NCBI GenBank assembly: GCA_013288145.1
Contig: JABDCJ010000037.1
Location: 1 to 25,724 of the forward strand
Direction: 5' to 3'
DNA from: Nitrososphaerota archaeon
GTDB taxonomy: Archaea > Thermoproteota > Nitrososphaeria > Nitrososphaerales > CADDZS01
DNA: 25,724 nt
Shown here: positions 7,362 to 15,698 of the stretch, piece after piece
Position numbering within the stretch: position 1 is the first letter of the stretch
How the letters are laid out: each line of letters opens with the position of its first letter
Program-made: the position numbers and the translations under genes
Notes under the pieces: model-generated
The model's database searches: none
What the model saw: only the letters and a program-made list of their open reading frames with translations
Told to the model about the DNA's origin: nothing

Positions 7362-8717
7362 ATGATCATAAAGAACACTAGTGAGCTTCTCAGCCACGGC
7401 AATTATCAGTCAAGGAACCTTTGTATCGAGCTTATCGAAACGGCGCTGCATTCAGTTGATCTCTTCAAAGAAACAAAACGCAATATTCGAATTAGAAATA
7501 ACTTCTTGATTGCAGCCGGAAAAAAATATGATCTATCGAAACTTGATCGAATATTTGTTGTTGGAGGAGGTAAGGCAACCTTTGCCATCGCAAAGGCACT
7601 AGACGAGAAATTACAAAACAGAATTACTAATGGTATTGTTTCAGTAAAGAAGGGAGAAAAAAGAAGGCTAGATCACATCAATATTATCGAATCTGGACAC
7701 CCAGTTCCCGATAAGAATAGTCTAGAGGCCGCCTCAGCAATCTGCAATCTGACTAGTGACTCTACCGACCGCGATCTCTTCATTTGTGGAATTACAGGTG
7801 GTGCGTCATCGCTTATGGTCGCCCCCTGCGATGGGATTTCTTTGTCAGATAAAATCATGGTTAATGAATTGCTCCTCAAATCCGGAGCACCAATCAACGC
7901 AATCAACAGTGTGCGTAATCACCTTTCAAAAATCAAAGGCGGCAACCTGGCTCGTCTGATCCACCCCGCAAAAATTCTAAACCTCATTGCAATCGACGAG
8001 ATCGAAGGGTTACCATGGGGCCCCACAGTTCCTGATAGAACTACTTTTGACGATTCAGTCAGTGTTTTGAAAAAATACAACTTGTGGAAGAAAATGCCTA
8101 ACAGCGTGAGAACTTATCTTAGCATAGGTTTGAAAAATAAAAAACCTGAGACTCCGAAAGACCGCGACTTGAAAGATACGGAGATACAAAACATCGTCTT
8201 GGCCAGCAACGAAAAGATGCTTGATGCTGTGCATGCAAGAGCCAAGAAGCTTGGTTTGAACGCAGCAATACTTTCCTCCAAAATCGAAGGAGAGAGTAGC
8301 GAAGCTGGCAAGGTCTTCGGTAGCATCGCAGCCGAGGTTGGGTCAAGAGGTCGACCCTTTAAGCCGCCATGCGTCCTGATCGCGGGGGGCGAAACAACCG
8401 TAAAAATAGATAATGGAAAGGGAAAAGGAGGGCCTAGCCAAGAATTCGTTTTAGGTGCAGCTTTAGAGATTTGCAATAGTAAAAAAATCGCAGTTGCATC
8501 AATAGATACGGATGGAACGGACGGGCCGACTGAAGTGGCTGGTGGAATCTGCGACAACCTTACGGTTGGCAGGATTGCCAAATTAAATGAGGATATTATA
8601 AGCACTCTAAACAGGCATTATAGCTACCAACTTTTAAGAAAATTAGAAGATACAATTGTTACAGGAGCGACTGAAACTAACGTGATGGACTTAGATCTCG
8701 CTGTCGTTTTGCGTTAG
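7362..8717 (+). CDS. MOFRL-family glycerate 2-kinase-like protein
   Basis: A 451-residue protein with the two-part architecture of GckA/TtuD-type glycerate kinases: an N-terminal DUF4147 region and a C-terminal MOFRL region. Motifs include VVGGGKATFAIAKAL (catalytic lysine), ESGHPVPD, an ISGGGSAL-like GITGGASSL, SVRNHLSKIKGG, GPTVPDRTTF, then in MOFRL GGETTVKI, GKGGPSQEF, DTDGTDGPTE and TGATETNVMDLDLAVV. Relatives transfer phosphate from ATP to the 2-OH of glycerate, giving 2-phosphoglycerate, the enolase substrate. Departures from the usual pattern are VRNHLS for VRKHLS, EGLPWGPT in place of the longer SDVxGDDxxxIASGPT segment, and TETN for TGTN. It is divergent from the enolase-like gene with 138 bp between starts, implying joint regulation. 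Exact substrate is uncertain. Confidence 0.83.
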   Translation: MIIKNTSELLSHGNYQSRNLCIELIETALHSVDLFKETKRNIRIRNNFLIAAGKKYDLSKLDRIFVVGGGKATFAIAKALDEKLQNRITNGIVSVKKGEKRRLDHINIIESGHPVPDKNSLEAASAICNLTSDSTDRDLFICGITGGASSLMVAPCDGISLSDKIMVNELLLKSGAPINAINSVRNHLSKIKGGNLARLIHPAKILNLIAIDEIEGLPWGPTVPDRTTFDDSVSVLKKYNLWKKMPNSVRTYLSIGLKNKKPETPKDRDLKDTEIQNIVLASNEKMLDAVHARAKKLGLNAAILSSKIEGESSEAGKVFGSIAAEVGSRGRPFKPPCVLIAGGETTVKIDNGKGKGGPSQEFVLGAALEICNSKKIAVASIDTDGTDGPTEVAGGICDNLTVGRIAKLNEDIISTLNRHYSYQLLRKLEDTIVTGATETNVMDLDLAVVLR

Positions 8718-9062
8718 TCCAACGCCAACTTTTCATTAAGCACGCTGAGTTCCCCGAAGTATATGGAAAGTGGAAATTTAGTTAGGTAGGTTGCATATCG
8801 ATTTGTCTATCCATATCAACTAGTTTGTCTGTATCTTTTTCTGAACTTGCCGTGCGTCAAACCGACGCAAACCGGACATCCACCCACCAAATTTAGTTGA
8901 TGGGACGTATTCCTCTGGTTCTTGCAGGGCGTATCGTGTTTAGAATTGGTACGTTGGTATTCCCAATCAGATTTTAGTCCATGTAGAATGAGCCGATTAT
9001 GTTTTTGTTGTACCCATACGACCCTGAGATGAGAGGCAACTCAGGCACGAAAAGCCATCCAC
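8718..9062. other. Intergenic region without a recognisable gene
   Basis: No convincing ORF, RNA gene or mobile element seen on either strand. The 10-mer AAATTTAGTT occurs twice (8774-8783 and 8889-8898). The stretch precedes a probable gene remnant and may itself be decayed coding sequence. Confidence 0.4.
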
Positions 9063-9335
9063 ATGGCGCATCCTTGTATATCTGCTTCCGCGCAACCGCG
9101 ATATTGTTCAGTATTTGCGATTGGTTTGAGTGGGAGGGCATGTATTCGACGTTTTGGTCAAGTCTATTCTGCTACAGTCAACAATGGTTCCTATTCCATC
9201 AGTCTGCCAAATAATCGGGATCACAATGTGAAAGTCACGGGTGTTGGGCCTTTTGGGTATACTGGGACTTGCAATGGTGGCGGTTTGAACTTGAATGGAG
9301 CTCGAGCGACCGTGAATTTTAACACATCGTGTTAA
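9063..9335 (+). pseudogene. Probable remnant of an exported protein, C-terminal domain
   Basis: The last 55-60 residues of this frame (VYSATVNNGSYSISLPNNRD onward, then VTGVGPFGYTGTCNGGGLNLNGARATVNFNTSC and a stop) read like a secreted beta-rich carboxypeptidase-regulatory-like or Ig-like repeat. They have a regular YSIxLPN strand and two cysteines, and end exactly at a domain boundary. The preceding residues in the frame look unlike protein sequence. No signal peptide or earlier domain is found upstream. I read it as the 3' end of a larger extracellular protein gene that has lost its 5' part. A short real gene cannot be excluded. Confidence 0.4.
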
Positions 9336-9510
9336 TTCCAGAATTAGCGGCCCTAAATGTAATCAAGAGGTTTTTCACTGTCCAAGTCAGACTTCGTTGG
9401 ATTCAGAATTTTCTGTATAGGAATGGCATCGATTCTTGTGCTAGGTATCAAAGTTTTGATAAGTAGGCTTTCATTTTAAGAGAAATGACGTTTGAGCTAC
9501 ATCTGAAGAT

Positions 9511-11790
9511 TTAGTAAAGTGAAGGGAAGTACATTCCGAACGCGGCTGGGTTCAGAGAGATCCCGCTGTAGCCCTTCACGGTGGAAGTAAATACTGCGAT
9601 CGACGATCCGGCCCATGCAAGATCGGGATATACCAACCAGACTCGAAGCACCAGGCTGTTCACCTCTTCCATGAAGGAATTCGCTAAGGAGATTAGTTGT
9701 GTTGTATTGCCCGCGTTGTCAGCTGCTACAGCTTGATTGAATAAATTGTTTAGAGCAGTGATATTGAGGTGGGTAGCTCCGACATCAACTCCTCTTGGCG
9801 AGAATGCAACCACCATTGGATCGAGCACCCAAGGATAATCTATGAACCAGCCTGCACCATATGCGAAAGCGTGTCCCGATAGAGTGTATGACTGGAATTG
9901 TCCCGCGGGCAGCGGAACGACACCAAAAGTTAGTCCCATATTGTAGGTCGAGCTGATATTGTTGAAAACGGTGCTCACTTGATCCATGATGGCCTGTCCC
10001 ACAGAGTCACCTACTTGGTAGTAGAGGGAAATACTCTGACTAACGGGATGTGAACACTGCCCATTTGCACCGAGTGTTGAGCATCCAAATGTGTTATTGA
10101 AGTAGCCATTGGGCGCGGAAGTTCCATTGAAGAATGTAAACTGCGTAATCGGGTGAAGCATTGCGTCCAGAAGGAGATTTTGGACCGCCGTCAAATTGAA
10201 ACTATAGCGAGTTGCGACGGTAGAGTTGTAGACTCCCGAGGGAGGAAGACCGGGTGGATAGATTTCGTTAGCGACCTTGCCGAGGTTGTTGTTGGTGTTC
10301 CTCTCAATATCGGAAACATTGATCGAATCGGCAAAAGCGAGCCGGAATCGCATGTCCGAAAATGGTTGGAAAGTGTAAAGTAGACCAGTAAGAGGGTTTG
10401 TAACGTTCGTGGCAAAATGAGTGTCGAGAGTATTCAGGGATACTTCTGGTCCGTAAACATTAGCGCCTGAAATGGTTGAAACCAGAGTTCCATTGTTCAA
10501 CCAATCATTCCTGTTGACAAAATCATACAGTTGCGCACTCGACACATCCACAGTCATTGCCTGACCTGATTTCGCGGCATTTTGGAAATCAATTCCTCTA
10601 GTCGTTGCCGAAGGCACATACTTTATGTCAATTGTCCCGATCTGTGGCTCAATTTTAGTTGCGAGAGGACCGCCCCAGTATCCGGAGTTTGCCTTGAGTA
10701 GGATTTCGTTGGTGGCAGTATTGATACTCTGAATGTAATATGGTCCAGTCCCTGCCATTGAACCATTAATAGAACTAGCATAATAAGTCAAGCCACACGC
10801 TGCCTTTGTTGCACCTGTAAAGCACGTTGAGATTTCGTCCATGTAATACTGATACGACATGTTTTGGAGATTGCCACTCAGTTTTGTGTAGGGCAACGTG
10901 TATCCATTGCTCGTTTGCGACCATAGCGCAATGTCACGCTGCATGGTAAACTGCGGCGCTAAAATTGGAGCATACATCCCGGCGAAAATGTAGGGCAGAG
11001 ATGCTTTGGGATGTTGAAGATGCATTGTAAACGTATACTGACCAGTAACCTGAATGAAGTTCTCTCCCAGAACTTGATTCAACCACGCTTGACTGTAGTT
11101 CTGATGACAACACAGGTTAGAACTCAAACTAGTATTAAGAAGCTGTTGAACTACCCATGCAAGCCCTATCCCAGGTGCAATCGCAAGGGTATTCCCGTCG
11201 AAGACCAGTAACCTATTCATTGAGAAATATACCGATGAAGCGTTGAAAGCTTCGCCATCTGCGAACTTTATTCCGCTTCTCAAGGTAAAGTTCAGTGTCT
11301 TACCATCGGGTGAGGTGGTATAACTTTGAGCCAGCCAAGGTACCACAGTGGAAGGGTTTGAAGAATTGTACCACATCAAATCCTCGTAAACATTCTGAAT
11401 TATTGCTTCATCAAAGGCTGCGCCTCCCTCTTGGGGATCGATACAACAAATCGTATTGTCAGTCTCCCAAGTTAGGGTTGATGGAATTTGACCGCCAGAG
11501 CTAGTACTCGAACTACTTTGGGAGGCGCCGGATGTGGTAGAACTTGACGAGCTAGATATAGATGATGTCTGCGAGCTTGAAGTTAGAGATGACGATGATG
11601 AAGAAGTGGAACTAAGAGCGGACGATGAGGAGGACGACGTCGATATTGTGGATGAAGAAGTGGAAGAGGAAGAAGAAGTTGAAGAGGATTTCAAAGATAG
11701 ACCGGCATATGCTCCTACAAGGATTATCACGATGACAACAATAACGATTCCAATCTTCGCGACATTCGAAATCGCCCGCTTCAATCCCAT
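9511..11790 (-). CDS. Extracellular solute-binding protein, family 5 (peptide/oligopeptide ABC transporter type)
   Basis: A 759-residue exported protein. An N-terminal membrane helix (about 12-32) is followed by an almost pure Ser/Thr linker (about 34-100) that would hold the binding domain away from the membrane. The rest is a family 5 solute-binding protein: VVPWLAQSYTTSPDGKTLNFTLRSGIKFADGEAFNASSVYFSMNRLL is the family signature region (split here by function: Leu-Ala-Gln, then PDGKT, then FADGE). Asn-x-Ser/Thr sites are frequent, fitting a glycosylated cell-surface protein. Cysteine pairs (TICCID, NLCCHQ, FGCST...GQCSH) could form disulfides. Such proteins feed Dpp/Opp-type ABC importers, but no permease or ATPase gene is in the window. 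ATG at 11790 is followed directly by the charged MGLKR and the helix. Confidence 0.87.
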   Translation of the reverse strand: MGLKRAISNVAKIGIVIVVIVIILVGAYAGLSLKSSSTSSSSSTSSSTISTSSSSSSALSSTSSSSSSLTSSSQTSSISSSSSSTTSGASQSSSSTSSGGQIPSTLTWETDNTICCIDPQEGGAAFDEAIIQNVYEDLMWYNSSNPSTVVPWLAQSYTTSPDGKTLNFTLRSGIKFADGEAFNASSVYFSMNRLLVFDGNTLAIAPGIGLAWVVQQLLNTSLSSNLCCHQNYSQAWLNQVLGENFIQVTGQYTFTMHLQHPKASLPYIFAGMYAPILAPQFTMQRDIALWSQTSNGYTLPYTKLSGNLQNMSYQYYMDEISTCFTGATKAACGLTYYASSINGSMAGTGPYYIQSINTATNEILLKANSGYWGGPLATKIEPQIGTIDIKYVPSATTRGIDFQNAAKSGQAMTVDVSSAQLYDFVNRNDWLNNGTLVSTISGANVYGPEVSLNTLDTHFATNVTNPLTGLLYTFQPFSDMRFRLAFADSINVSDIERNTNNNLGKVANEIYPPGLPPSGVYNSTVATRYSFNLTAVQNLLLDAMLHPITQFTFFNGTSAPNGYFNNTFGCSTLGANGQCSHPVSQSISLYYQVGDSVGQAIMDQVSTVFNNISSTYNMGLTFGVVPLPAGQFQSYTLSGHAFAYGAGWFIDYPWVLDPMVVAFSPRGVDVGATHLNITALNNLFNQAVAADNAGNTTQLISLANSFMEEVNSLVLRVWLVYPDLAWAGSSIAVFTSTVKGYSGISLNPAAFGMYFPSLY

Positions 11791-11833
11791 CTAAAAATCA
11801 CACACTTGTCCTCGGCCCTCCAAACACAGATCA

Positions 11834-11843
11834 TATTTATGTC
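11834..11843 (-). promoter_or_regulatory. TATA-like box for the solute-binding protein
   Basis: On the minus strand a CATAAATATG element lies about 48 bp before the ATG at 11790, predicting a leader of roughly 20-25 nt. Confidence 0.4.
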
Positions 11844-11892
11844 AATTGAACGAGCAGATATTCTTCAGATGTTGAAATGAAATCTTCAACCA

Positions 11893-13158
11893 TTAGGCCG
11901 TCCTTGGAGATAGCTTGGATATCGCCTTTGCAATCCTGTCGATGGCTTCTTCATTCCTCTCTGTCTTCAAGGAGATTCTAATGTGATCGTCAGCTTTGTC
12001 AGAGATTCCAGGATCGCACGCTACGTGAGCCTCTTTCAATAGATATTGACAAAACTCCATTGAGCTCATCCCAAAGGACGAAATATTTGGGAAAAGAAGG
12101 TTCGTCCCTTCGGGTTCAACTATTGAAACACCTTTCAGTGATGATAACTTTTGCATTGCATAATCACGTCCCTTTTGCAGTATTCTGACTGTATTTCTAA
12201 CGTAATTTTCTTCAAATTCCCTCGTTAAGATACCCATCGCCCCCCTTTGCAGAATTACGGAAACTCCTCCACTGGATGACCCATGGAGTATCGAAATGCC
12301 TCGGGTGACGTCAGGTGGAGCAATGGAGTAGCCGAGTCTGTAGTTTATCATGTTGAATAGTTTCGAAAAAGATGTAGCTGTAATTAACCTGTCATGGACC
12401 TCTTTGATTCCCGCCATTGGAATGTACGGTCTGTTATCATAAACTAGTCGCTCGTAAACTTGATCATGCAATATGAACAAGTTGTATTTGATAGCCAGTT
12501 CAGCGATTCCTGACAGCTCGTCTTTTGTTAATACCCTTCCAGTCGGATTGTCAGGATTGCATAAGATAATCATTCGAGTTTTTCGAGTTATTTTCTTCTC
12601 AATTTGATCCTTGAAATGGTAATATTTCTTGGACGGATCGATTTTATAGAACACAGGCTTTCCACCCGCGAGCCTTACTGCACGATCAAAGCTAAAAGAA
12701 GGAGTTGCCATCACCACTTCGTCGCCTGGATTTAACACAGCTCGAATTGCGTGAAATTCAGCTTCGAAACTCCCGGAAGTGACCACCACGTGTTCTTTCC
12801 AATCGACCTTCTGTCCATAAACTCGAGTGAATCTCGAAGCTATCTCTTTCCTGAGCTCGGGAAGTCCATTCATTGGAGGAACTTCGTGTGAAGCAGCTTC
12901 AGCGAGGTTATCAGAGGTAGTCTTTAGAGTAAAGTCCGGTGGGCGAGTTGACATTATACTTTCAGCGCAGAAAATCACATCTTTTCCTTTAGCGGCTAAC
13001 TCGTAGGCTGATTCTAATATCACAAACATAGCATAAGGCGAACCCGTCTTCCATACGCCTGGTCCCAAGCTCTGCCTTTCGCTCTGATCCATTTCAGCCT
13101 GAACGGTGTCTGATAATCGACTTTCCCTTTTAGGCGGCTCCAGTTGTTTTGTTTGCAT
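11893..13158 (-). CDS. PLP-dependent aminotransferase, class I/II
   Basis: A 421-residue fold-type I aminotransferase. It shows the cofactor loop SGSFEAEFHAI (128-138), NPDNPTGR (201-208), HDQVYERL (231-238) and the PLP lysine K266 in TSFSKLFNMINYRLGY. In HDQVYE the usual DE-x-Y glutamate is glutamine, a conservative variant; the aspartate that contacts the pyridine nitrogen is kept. An N-terminal extension of about 35 polar residues precedes the fold. It is clearly distinct from the aminotransferase at 1723-2874. It diverges from the RidA gene. RidA removes reactive enamine/imine products of PLP enzymes, so co-location makes functional sense. The ATG at 13158 has a TATA box at leaderless distance. 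Confidence 0.87.
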   Translation of the reverse strand: MQTKQLEPPKRESRLSDTVQAEMDQSERQSLGPGVWKTGSPYAMFVILESAYELAAKGKDVIFCAESIMSTRPPDFTLKTTSDNLAEAASHEVPPMNGLPELRKEIASRFTRVYGQKVDWKEHVVVTSGSFEAEFHAIRAVLNPGDEVVMATPSFSFDRAVRLAGGKPVFYKIDPSKKYYHFKDQIEKKITRKTRMIILCNPDNPTGRVLTKDELSGIAELAIKYNLFILHDQVYERLVYDNRPYIPMAGIKEVHDRLITATSFSKLFNMINYRLGYSIAPPDVTRGISILHGSSSGGVSVILQRGAMGILTREFEENYVRNTVRILQKGRDYAMQKLSSLKGVSIVEPEGTNLLFPNISSFGMSSMEFCQYLLKEAHVACDPGISDKADDHIRISLKTERNEEAIDRIAKAISKLSPRTA

Positions 13159-13183
13159 TTTTGGTTCTTACGACGTTACACTG

Positions 13184-13191
13184 TTTATAAG
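13184..13191 (-). promoter_or_regulatory. TATA box, leaderless start of the aminotransferase
   Basis: CTTATAAA on the minus strand is centred 28-30 bp before the ATG at 13158, and no Shine-Dalgarno sequence lies between. This is the clearest archaeal TATA box in the window. Confidence 0.55.
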
Positions 13192-13316
13192 ATCTCGGAG
13201 TGGAGACGATAGGTTTCTTCATTGCGATGAAGACAACTAAATTGAACAAATGTTCAGCTGCGAGTTTGCATAAGCATTAATATGAATGCTCGGTTCTCGG
13301 GTCATGGTTTTCTGGA

Positions 13317-13691
13317 ATGACAAAAGATGTTATTCTAACCGTCAATGCCCCTAAACCAACGACATCATACTCTCAAGCCATAGGGACGGAGAAGTTACTA
13401 TTCGTAGCGGGTCAAGCTGGTACAGATCCAGCTACAGGAAAACCTCCTGAGGGTATTGTTGCTCAGACAAACCAAGCCCTCACCAATATCAAGGCAATTC
13501 TGGAAGCAGGCGGGAGCTCGCTGGACAGAGTCGTGAAAGTTAATGTGTTTCTAGTAAAAATTACCGATTACAAGGAGATGACTGATACCTACGTGAAATT
13601 CTTTCCAAATAATCCACCGGCTAGGACGACTACAACAACCGATCTCCCTCCAGGGTATCTGATTGACATAGATTGCATCGCAACTCGATGA
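13317..13691 (+). CDS. ridA: RidA family reactive intermediate/imine deaminase
   Basis: A 124-residue protein of standard RidA length. It has the N-terminal SYSQAI, the strand LLFVAGQAGTDPATG, the central SLDRVVKVNVFL, and the catalytic arginine in NPPARTT, ending in IDIDCIAT where the family usually has (V/I)E(I/V)-x-A-(I/V)A. RidA hydrolyses 2-aminoacrylate and other enamines or imines released by PLP enzymes, freeing ammonia and protecting those enzymes. It is a cytosolic trimer in characterised members. The ATG at 13317 follows a second, out-of-frame ATG at 13304 that would not give a protein. The divergent aminotransferase and the downstream deacylase and Ntn-hydrolase genes suggest a nitrogen-compound catabolic role. 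A T-run follows the stop. Confidence 0.93.
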   Translation: MTKDVILTVNAPKPTTSYSQAIGTEKLLFVAGQAGTDPATGKPPEGIVAQTNQALTNIKAILEAGGSSLDRVVKVNVFLVKITDYKEMTDTYVKFFPNNPPARTTTTTDLPPGYLIDIDCIATR

Positions 13692-13705
13692 GACCGAAAG
13701 CCCCC

Positions 13706-13711
13706 TTTTTT
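13706..13711 (+). terminator. Poly-T terminator after ridA
   Basis: Six T residues preceded by five C residues, 15 bp after the stop codon. Archaeal RNA polymerase stops at such T-runs without needing a hairpin. Confidence 0.45.
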
Positions 13712-13736
13712 CCTATCTTAGAATATCAGTGATAGA

Positions 13737-14723
13737 ATGATTGACAATAAAGTAAATAGCAAAATAAGCGGCTCAATTGCGATCTCAGAACTCACGTCCC
13801 AAACAATAGAGATCCCATTCACTCGAATAATCGGGAAAAAAGAAACTCCGCTCTTGACGGTGTCTGCCGGGCTTCACGGTTCAGAATACGTAGGAATTTT
13901 GGCAGCTCATAAACTAGCAAACGAAATAACTCCATCCGATCTAGAAGGTGCTTTGACTGTGTTGCCTCTCGTAAACAGAGGTGCTTTCGAGAATTTCGTA
14001 AGACAGGTCAATCCACTAGACGGAGTTAATATCAATCGAGTTTTCCCCGGAAAACCGAATGGCTCCATTAGCCATCAAATGGCGTACAATTTATTCAATA
14101 TAGTAATCTCCAAGTCAAATTTTTACATCGACTTACATGGAGGCGAGCCGGGCGAATTTCTAACACCATATGCACTTTATTGTGAAACTGGAAACTCAAA
14201 AGTGGACGAGAAGTCGGAGGAATTGGTAGGAATATTTGGAATGAAATACGTGTGGAAAATGAAAACTCTCTCGAAGCACGAACCCTCCTCTGAGCAGATC
14301 GTTCTGTCACCGGATGGAATGGCGGCAGCTGAAGCTGCGAAAAGCGGAATTCCGTCTTTCATAGCTGAATCTGGTACTGACGGGAAAATAGACGAAAAGT
14401 ACGTCGAAGTCCTGTACAGAGGGATATTGAATGTGATGAAGAAAACCGGAGTAATTAGCGGGCAAGTGCAAAGCGCAATTGAAAAGCCAGTATTTTCGGA
14501 TCGCCACGCTCTTGTGAACGCGTCTGAGACCGGGATAAAATACATCAAGGTAAATGCAGGCGACATCGTTGACGAGGGTCAGCAGCTCTGCGAAACGCGA
14601 TCTCTCTCCGGCACGATGAAAGAAACAATAACGTCGCCCATTCACGGAGTAATTCTTTCTGTAAGAAACAATCCCATAAGCAGGCCAGCCGAGAATATTT
14701 TCCTCATTCTCGGTCTCGACTAG
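13737..14723 (+). CDS. Succinylglutamate desuccinylase/aspartoacylase-family zinc hydrolase (AstE/AspA-like)
   Basis: A 328-residue M14-like zinc carboxypeptidase-fold deacylase. Zinc ligands are H47 and E50 (AGLHGSEYVG) and a later histidine in IDLHGGEPGE (H134). NINRVFPGKP (99-106) carries the substrate-binding NxR pattern, and E211 in FIAESGTDG is the probable general base. The C-terminal quarter (KYIKVNAGDIVDEGQ, then SPIHGVILS) is the beta-barrel lid. Relatives remove acyl groups from N-acyl amino acids (aspartoacylase, succinylglutamate desuccinylase) or act in ectoine breakdown (DoeB). The acyl substrate here is not known. It follows ridA by 45 bp and converges tightly on the DUF1028 gene (19 bp between the stops). 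Confidence 0.87.
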   Translation: MIDNKVNSKISGSIAISELTSQTIEIPFTRIIGKKETPLLTVSAGLHGSEYVGILAAHKLANEITPSDLEGALTVLPLVNRGAFENFVRQVNPLDGVNINRVFPGKPNGSISHQMAYNLFNIVISKSNFYIDLHGGEPGEFLTPYALYCETGNSKVDEKSEELVGIFGMKYVWKMKTLSKHEPSSEQIVLSPDGMAAAEAAKSGIPSFIAESGTDGKIDEKYVEVLYRGILNVMKKTGVISGQVQSAIEKPVFSDRHALVNASETGIKYIKVNAGDIVDEGQQLCETRSLSGTMKETITSPIHGVILSVRNNPISRPAENIFLILGLD

Positions 14724-14742
14724 AGTACAAGACAAAGGCATC

Positions 14743-15642
14743 TCAAGAAAATATTTTCATCGTACCTGAATTATCAGAAGGGAATAGGCCGACCTTCACC
14801 AAATTCTTCGTTAACAATTTCCAAGTTGCTTTTTCTTCTTTCGTTCTCGAAATACTTTTGAAAATTGCTCTCGATTCGCTCATCTTTCCGGAAGCCACAA
14901 GGTTTACTGCTTTCCAATACTTCAACTCCGCAATGGATGGAGCGTATTTTATCGCTTTATCATATGCTTGCGCCGACGCCTCGTATTCATCTCTAAACAT
15001 TAGTGCGGGGGCTTTTCTCGCCCATTCATAGGCACGCTGAAGACGAAGCAAACGCTTCAACTCTTCAATAGGTTTTGGGTGATCTTCAACCCTCAGATCT
15101 ATAATTCTCTCCATTTCGGGAAATTTGGATCTTTTTGAGGAGACCACAAGCAGACTGGACGATTGCTGCCCTCGGATATCACCTCCAGCTTGTTGCCCCG
15201 CTTCTAAAGCTGCTACCATTCTTTCGGCGAAAGGTAACTTTGATTTTTGAGCAAAAGCATCTTTCATTTTGCTCCATACCGTATGATTCTTCATGGTGTT
15301 GGCTTGACAACTAAATTGGTTACCTGTGACATGACCGGCAGCCGGAAAACATCTAGAACCGGTGTGAACTGCGACATTCCCTTTAGCGTCAATGATCGCT
15401 ATTTGCCGGGCTTCGGTCTCGGCATCTCTCTTAATCATCGATTCCAAGACTTTTTGCGCACTATGTTTGGGTCGGATCATTTGATTTAGACAGCGAATAC
15501 CAAAAATGGGATCTGTACTTTCTACAGCACCGACTCCCGATCTAGCAAAGGAGACCAAGGATCCGACAGAAAACCAATGAGACTGAACTGCAACGCCAAG
15601 CTGCCCGGTGACTGCATCTCTTGCGATAATCGAGAACGTCAT
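14743..15642 (-). CDS. DUF1028 family Ntn-hydrolase-like protein with a C-terminal TPR-like region
   Basis: A 299-residue protein. The N-terminal two-thirds is DUF1028: TFSIIARDAVTGQLGVAVQS (2-21), SGVGAV (35-40), and GGDIRGQQSSSLLVV (about 153-167). The family has the Ntn-hydrolase fold, where an N-terminal Thr or Ser exposed after methionine removal would be the nucleophile (here T2). The substrate is unknown; members often sit beside peptidase and RidA genes, as here. Residues about 205-270 (ARKAPALMFRDEYEASAQAYDKA, written in part; then AELKYWKAVNL, EAR-type helix) look like one or two TPR repeats. The start follows a GTTATC-type A/T-rich element about 26 bp upstream. It lies 56 bp after the ParB-like gene on the same strand. 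Confidence 0.85.
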   Translation of the reverse strand: MTFSIIARDAVTGQLGVAVQSHWFSVGSLVSFARSGVGAVESTDPIFGIRCLNQMIRPKHSAQKVLESMIKRDAETEARQIAIIDAKGNVAVHTGSRCFPAAGHVTGNQFSCQANTMKNHTVWSKMKDAFAQKSKLPFAERMVAALEAGQQAGGDIRGQQSSSLLVVSSKRSKFPEMERIIDLRVEDHPKPIEELKRLLRLQRAYEWARKAPALMFRDEYEASAQAYDKAIKYAPSIAELKYWKAVNLVASGKMSESRAIFKSISRTKEEKATWKLLTKNLVKVGLFPSDNSGTMKIFS

Positions 15643-15698
15643 TTCCTGTCAAGTATCTTTGAAGAAAGATAACACGAGTTCAATAAAGGGACTTGGAA

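Noticed and set aside
8114..8605. 163-codon minus-strand frame
   Set aside because: Antisense shadow of the glycerate kinase-like gene, with no recognisable protein features.
11534..11794. Very acidic plus-strand frame (Asp/Glu-rich)
   Set aside because: It is the complement of the Ser/Thr-rich linker of the solute-binding protein; its composition is a by-product.
14177..14741. Long minus-strand frames of 129 and 144 codons
   Set aside because: Shadows of the AstE/AspA-like gene, whose zinc-binding motifs are intact.
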